From positions 1 to 24,862 of IMG/VR virus record IMGVR_UViG_3300037321_000106: DNA of 24,862 bases; one strand, 5' to 3'. Position numbers and translations under genes: made by a program. Source of the DNA: a virus. Below, one piece after another: positions 21,971 through 24,862 of this stretch (its first letter is position 1; every line of letters starts with the position of its first letter). The notes beneath the pieces were generated by a model. It did not search any database, was not told the origin of the DNA, and was given only the letters and a program-made list of their open reading frames with translations.

Positions 21971-23047
21971 CTATCCTGCGCGTCCTACGAGTCGTTCGTA
22001 GTCATCCAGCGATTCAAGACCATCAATCTTCGCTTCGAGCCCTTGGGGGTTGTCGGCGGCGGTTGAGCGAGCGTTTCCGCTTGCGGGTTTCATCGTGGTG
22101 ACGTTTTTTGCGAGTTTCCGAGCAGGCTGGGTGGCTGTTTGAGCCATCAGGGTTCCTGTCTCCCTTGCTGCTTGGCGGCCAATATCCCAGAGTTTTGTCG
22201 GCGAATTAAAAACGGGGTCGCCGTTCTTTTTTGCCAAAGCATCAAGCTCTTGGGCTCGCTTGTAGATCGCTGACTTGGGATCGTTGAGGCCCGGATATGC
22301 GCTGATCGCTTTCGCGGAGCTTTCATTCCATTCCTTTTCCGCCGCGTCGGCATGGGATCGCTGGGCTTGCGCCTCGCTGACCTTCAACGCTTCCGCTTCC
22401 TTTGCCAGCTTGCGAAGCTCCTGTTTGATTTCAACCTGGCGATCCACATCGATAAGTCGAATGGCATCCAGTTCTTCCTCTTCAAGTTCTTCGATCCTTG
22501 TGCGAGTCTCGTCGTAAGTAGATTTCGGCTGATCGGACTCCTGATTGCTAGTTCCCTCCGTTTTTGAGGCTGGGGGTTGATCCCCGGAGTAAATGCGGGA
22601 AGCCTCGACCAAGCTGACGCCTTTCGCTTTCGCGATGGCGGCCACGGCCTTGTCCTCCTCGTTTTTGAACCTGAAACGGTCGCTCGTCTTTGCAGCGGGC
22701 TCCTCTTCGGGTTCCTCCTCCTCTTCGGATTCATCAGAATCATCCTGCTCCTCTTCCTCTTGGGAATCCTCGTCGGGATCGGGAGTCGCATTTTCCCTGT
22801 CGTACTTCTCGTCGGCGGTTTCTTCGTCGTCGTCGGCGTCGGATTGCTCCTGAGTGCCTTCTTCGTCGTTTACCCCACTGAGAGTTCCCTTCAGTGCTTC
22901 GATCTCATCCTCGTATTTTTCGAGCTCGGAGATTTCTTCGTCACCACTATTTGTGGAATTCATCACATCCAAAGGATCGATGACCGTCGTTGTGGCGGCT
23001 TCTTGAGCCGGATCGGCTTGCGCCTGACCTGTATCGTTTTGTGCCAT
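21971..23047 (-). CDS. Candidate scaffolding protein (acidic, helical)
   Basis: The 358-residue protein lies directly upstream of the capsid gene. It is very acidic in its first part (DADDDEETADEKYDRENA, then a Glu/Asp-only stretch about residues 98 to 118). A helical, charged middle follows (DKAVAAIAKAKGVSLVEASR, ELEEEELDAIRLIDVDR, LRKLAKEAEALK), with a basic C-terminus (ATQPARKLAKNVTTMKP). Scaffolds of tailed phages share this profile and position and have little sequence conservation. No protease motif was seen. It is the first gene of the late minus-strand operon and sits almost at the predicted transcription start. Confidence 0.6.
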   Translation of the reverse strand: MAQNDTGQAQADPAQEAATTTVIDPLDVMNSTNSGDEEISELEKYEDEIEALKGTLSGVNDEEGTQEQSDADDDEETADEKYDRENATPDPDEDSQEEEEQDDSDESEEEEEPEEEPAAKTSDRFRFKNEEDKAVAAIAKAKGVSLVEASRIYSGDQPPASKTEGTSNQESDQPKSTYDETRTRIEELEEEELDAIRLIDVDRQVEIKQELRKLAKEAEALKVSEAQAQRSHADAAEKEWNESSAKAISAYPGLNDPKSAIYKRAQELDALAKKNGDPVFNSPTKLWDIGRQAARETGTLMAQTATQPARKLAKNVTTMKPASGNARSTAADNPQGLEAKIDGLESLDDYERLVGRAG

Positions 23048-23056
23048 GTGGCCTTG

Positions 23057-23085
23057 AATTCAGCAAAACCTAATCGTCTTGTCAA
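23057..23085 (-). promoter_or_regulatory. Predicted late promoter for the minus-strand operon
   Basis: A perfect TTGACA (23080 to 23085, minus strand) is followed 17 bases later by TGAATT (23057 to 23062), a weak -10 match. The start of transcription would fall about 23050, only a few bases before the ATG at 23047. The opposite strand reads TTGTCA at nearly the same place (23079 to 23084). Confidence 0.45.
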
Positions 23086-23107
23086 GCTGCTTATCGCCTG
23101 TTACTGA
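23079..23107 (+). promoter_or_regulatory. Weak divergent promoter for the right-hand plus-strand unit
   Basis: TTGTCA (23079 to 23084) precedes a 17-base spacer and TACTGA (23102 to 23107), which matches the -10 consensus poorly. Another AT-rich option (GATTAT, 23106 to 23111) lies nearby. Transcription would start at or next to the ATG at 23114. The short palindrome CTTGTCAAG is shared with the minus-strand promoter. Confidence 0.3.
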
Positions 23108-23113
23108 TTATTC

Positions 23114-23734
23114 ATGAGTGGATCACTTCCTCCAGGGATAGGCGAAAGAAACAAGATGGAAAGGCGAATCGCGTCCTTGGAGCGATTCATTGGACAGTTC
23201 AGGGTTAGCCGGATCTTTGCCCGCAGCCAATTCGGGAAAACCCGGCAATACGAGATTCTGGCACGGGAAGGAAGATTCAAGAAATTCAGCGAACTCGCCG
23301 CCGGTCCGTTTCTCCTGTCTGTGGCACCAGTCGAAGAATCCTACGAGTGGCAGGTTGCCATCTATGGAAGCAGCGTTCTGGATGGCACAAACGGAGAAAA
23401 CCTTGTTCCGGAGACGCTTGGCCTCTTTGGAGTTCCCCAAAGAATCAGCGCTACGAAAAATATCGTTTTGTCGGCGGCGATTGACAAAGACCTCGCGGCC
23501 TCCGACTGGAAACTGGAAACCATGGATGATCCGGATGAGATCATCATGGATGAGACTTCTGGCCGTCAAACCAAGCTGAGGCTCCTCATCGGGACGATTC
23601 ACTTTGATGACGAAGTGGCGTCCGCCAAGCAGCTTATTTTCACCGGACAGCGCCTCACTTACGGCTTCCTCAACGGGAAGCTGGTGAGAGTCTTCGAGTC
23701 AGCCCCATCACACCCGGATTCAATAGATGTCTGA
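23114..23734 (+). CDS. Unknown protein of the right-hand plus-strand unit
   Basis: The 206-residue protein has a basic helical N-terminus (NKMERRIASLERFIGQFRVS, then FARSQFGKTRQYEILAREG). Beta-rich sequence follows (EWQVAIYGSSVLDGTNGENL, TKLRLLIGTIHFDD, LIFTGQRLTYGFLNGKLVRV). The pattern of strands ending in FLNGKLVRVFE is common in small structural proteins, but I do not recognise a family. It is divergent from the late operon and overlaps the next gene's start region by eight bases. It has no Shine-Dalgarno. Confidence 0.65.
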   Translation: MSGSLPPGIGERNKMERRIASLERFIGQFRVSRIFARSQFGKTRQYEILAREGRFKKFSELAAGPFLLSVAPVEESYEWQVAIYGSSVLDGTNGENLVPETLGLFGVPQRISATKNIVLSAAIDKDLAASDWKLETMDDPDEIIMDETSGRQTKLRLLIGTIHFDDEVASAKQLIFTGQRLTYGFLNGKLVRVFESAPSHPDSIDV

Positions 23735-24862
23735 ACGAATTACATTCAGGGGCAGGGGCAGGGGCTGCGTGGTGAGCGACGGTGCTGAGCCTATGGCGGC
23801 GGTGTCCATCACCGAGCCGAGGGTGAAGTTTATCAAAGGCTGGCTGACTGGCGGGGTAGATCCCGGCGACGGCAGTGTGGAGTGTGGGGATCGGAAACCT
23901 CATTGCCTGGAGGTGACATTATCCCAACTCGAAGAGTTGGCCTACCGTGTAAGGGACGCCCAGCTCACAACAGGCGGATTCACCGCCAATTATTTGCGCA
24001 CCACGCCGGTCTTTAGTCACTCTGTCACCGACGACACCACGATGACATTCAATATCGGCGGGGGGGCGCTTCCAGAGCCGCTCGTTCACATCACGGAGTT
24101 CCCCCACACCTCCCTAGCAGGGAATCCTGAGACTGGGTCGAACAGAATTATCCGGGGCAACCAGACACCCACCTTCAGCACACTGCACCAAGATTACGAC
24201 GAAGAAGGGAACCCCCTCCCCGAGCATTACGTCGAAGAGCCCAACGGGACGGGTAAGCTCGAGGTTTCACCCCTCAACCCGGCATGGTTCGGAGCGCGTT
24301 ACGAGGCCGATCCTTCCGGCTTGCGCGGACTGGCAGCCCGAGACCCTATCAGTGAGCTTGCGCTGTGGAACCGCATGCCGGATTACGGATTATTCTTGGG
24401 TTCAGGTTTCGACCACTCCATCTTTTCGAGTTTCTCGGCTGGCGAAAGCAACCCTGTTGCATCTCTCTACGCGGTATACGGGGAGGGGGATATGGAGGGG
24501 AGGGACAGCCTTGGTTTCTCGGAGTCCTTCCATCTATTCGACCAGGCGGACGCAAAGCTGGATCTGGATCTGCGCTTTGTTGCTTACGTGGATGTTACAG
24601 GTTCAGGGCGCCCTTTGGATCCGGGCAACAGGCTTTTTATCTCGGCACATTTCCTCGCACATTTGGATATACCCGGCTACTGGAACACCCCTGACTTGGT
24701 CACTGTGCAGAGCACCCGATATTCCACGTACAACGACATCAGCGCACCGGTTATCAACCTGAAGTTGAAGTTCTCCGGAGAAAACAACTTTGCTTCCTGC
24801 CGTGTGCATCCTTGGTCATTCTCCTCCGACTACATAACCATCTCCAACGTCACCGACTTTGT
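23727..24862 (+). CDS. Large unknown protein, partial at the right edge
   Basis: The frame starts at an ATG inside the end of the 206-residue gene and stays open for 378 residues to the edge of the window. The N-terminus is basic and Gly-rich (RITFRGRGRGCV) and contains CGDRKPHCLEVTLSQLEELA. The remainder is beta-rich and polar (TTGGFTANYLRTTPVFSHSV, DLDLRFVAYVDVTGSGRPLD, APVINLKLKFSGENNFASC). Its character is that of a virion or tail protein rather than an enzyme. No domain is recognised and the 3' end is missing. Overlap with the previous gene suggests translational coupling. Confidence 0.7.
   Translation, partial: MSERITFRGRGRGCVVSDGAEPMAAVSITEPRVKFIKGWLTGGVDPGDGSVECGDRKPHCLEVTLSQLEELAYRVRDAQLTTGGFTANYLRTTPVFSHSVTDDTTMTFNIGGGALPEPLVHITEFPHTSLAGNPETGSNRIIRGNQTPTFSTLHQDYDEEGNPLPEHYVEEPNGTGKLEVSPLNPAWFGARYEADPSGLRGLAARDPISELALWNRMPDYGLFLGSGFDHSIFSSFSAGESNPVASLYAVYGEGDMEGRDSLGFSESFHLFDQADAKLDLDLRFVAYVDVTGSGRPLDPGNRLFISAHFLAHLDIPGYWNTPDLVTVQSTRYSTYNDISAPVINLKLKFSGENNFASCRVHPWSFSSDYITISNVTDF

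Noticed and set aside
22384-22791. Basic minus-strand frame inside the scaffold candidate
   Set aside because: It is a shadow of an acidic repeat-rich sequence; the scaffold frame spans the full region.

Overview
The window is a segment of a tailed double-stranded DNA phage, free or as a prophage. It carries a phage recombination and replication set (RecT-like annealing protein, YqaJ-type exonuclease, RusA-type resolvase, DnaB-type helicase, cytosine-5 DNA methyltransferase, HNH nuclease). It also has a major capsid protein of the N4 gp56 type, an acidic scaffold-like protein, fibre-like proteins and a lysis cassette. No integrase, terminase, portal or DNA polymerase was seen. A lipoprotein with a C-terminal membrane segment, resembling a one-protein spanin, points to a host with an outer membrane. 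Many starts lack a Shine-Dalgarno sequence and instead follow A/C-rich leaders (often ACCACC before ATG), which would suit a host lineage that often initiates without Shine-Dalgarno pairing. I cannot name the host from sequence alone.

Layout. From 1 to about 11055 the plus strand holds tightly packed early genes, many overlapping by ATGA. In order: small unknown proteins, a coiled-coil protein, a tRNA-like element, RecT with a C-terminal OB-like domain, YqaJ nuclease with a SAP-like insert, an ASCH-like protein, a small Cys protein, a sulfotransferase-like protein, an unknown protein, RusA, a DNA methyltransferase, two small unknown proteins, DnaB helicase, an HNH protein and another small unknown. 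Positions 11056 to 11345 form a convergent junction with a strong hairpin and a 33-bp imperfect repeat of an early gene end.

From 23047 leftward to about 11346 the minus strand holds the late genes. In transcription order: scaffold candidate, major capsid protein, a strong intrinsic terminator, an acidic protein, a duplicated-domain fibre-like protein, two related adaptor-like proteins (the first carrying six 22-residue repeats), two hydrophilic proteins, a large fibre with 10-residue repeats, a coiled-coil protein, a LamG-like protein, a u-spanin candidate, a TM and coiled-coil protein, a holin-like protein and a CHAP-type lysin.

At 23048 to 23113 a compact divergent promoter region separates the late operon from a second plus-strand unit. 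That unit has an unknown 206-residue protein and a large unknown protein that runs off the right end.

Together the genes describe DNA recombination, replication and modification on one strand and virion assembly plus lysis on the other. The least familiar parts are the repeat-bearing adaptor-like protein, the sulfotransferase-like gene, the oversized tRNA-like element, and the near-leaderless promoter and start signals.
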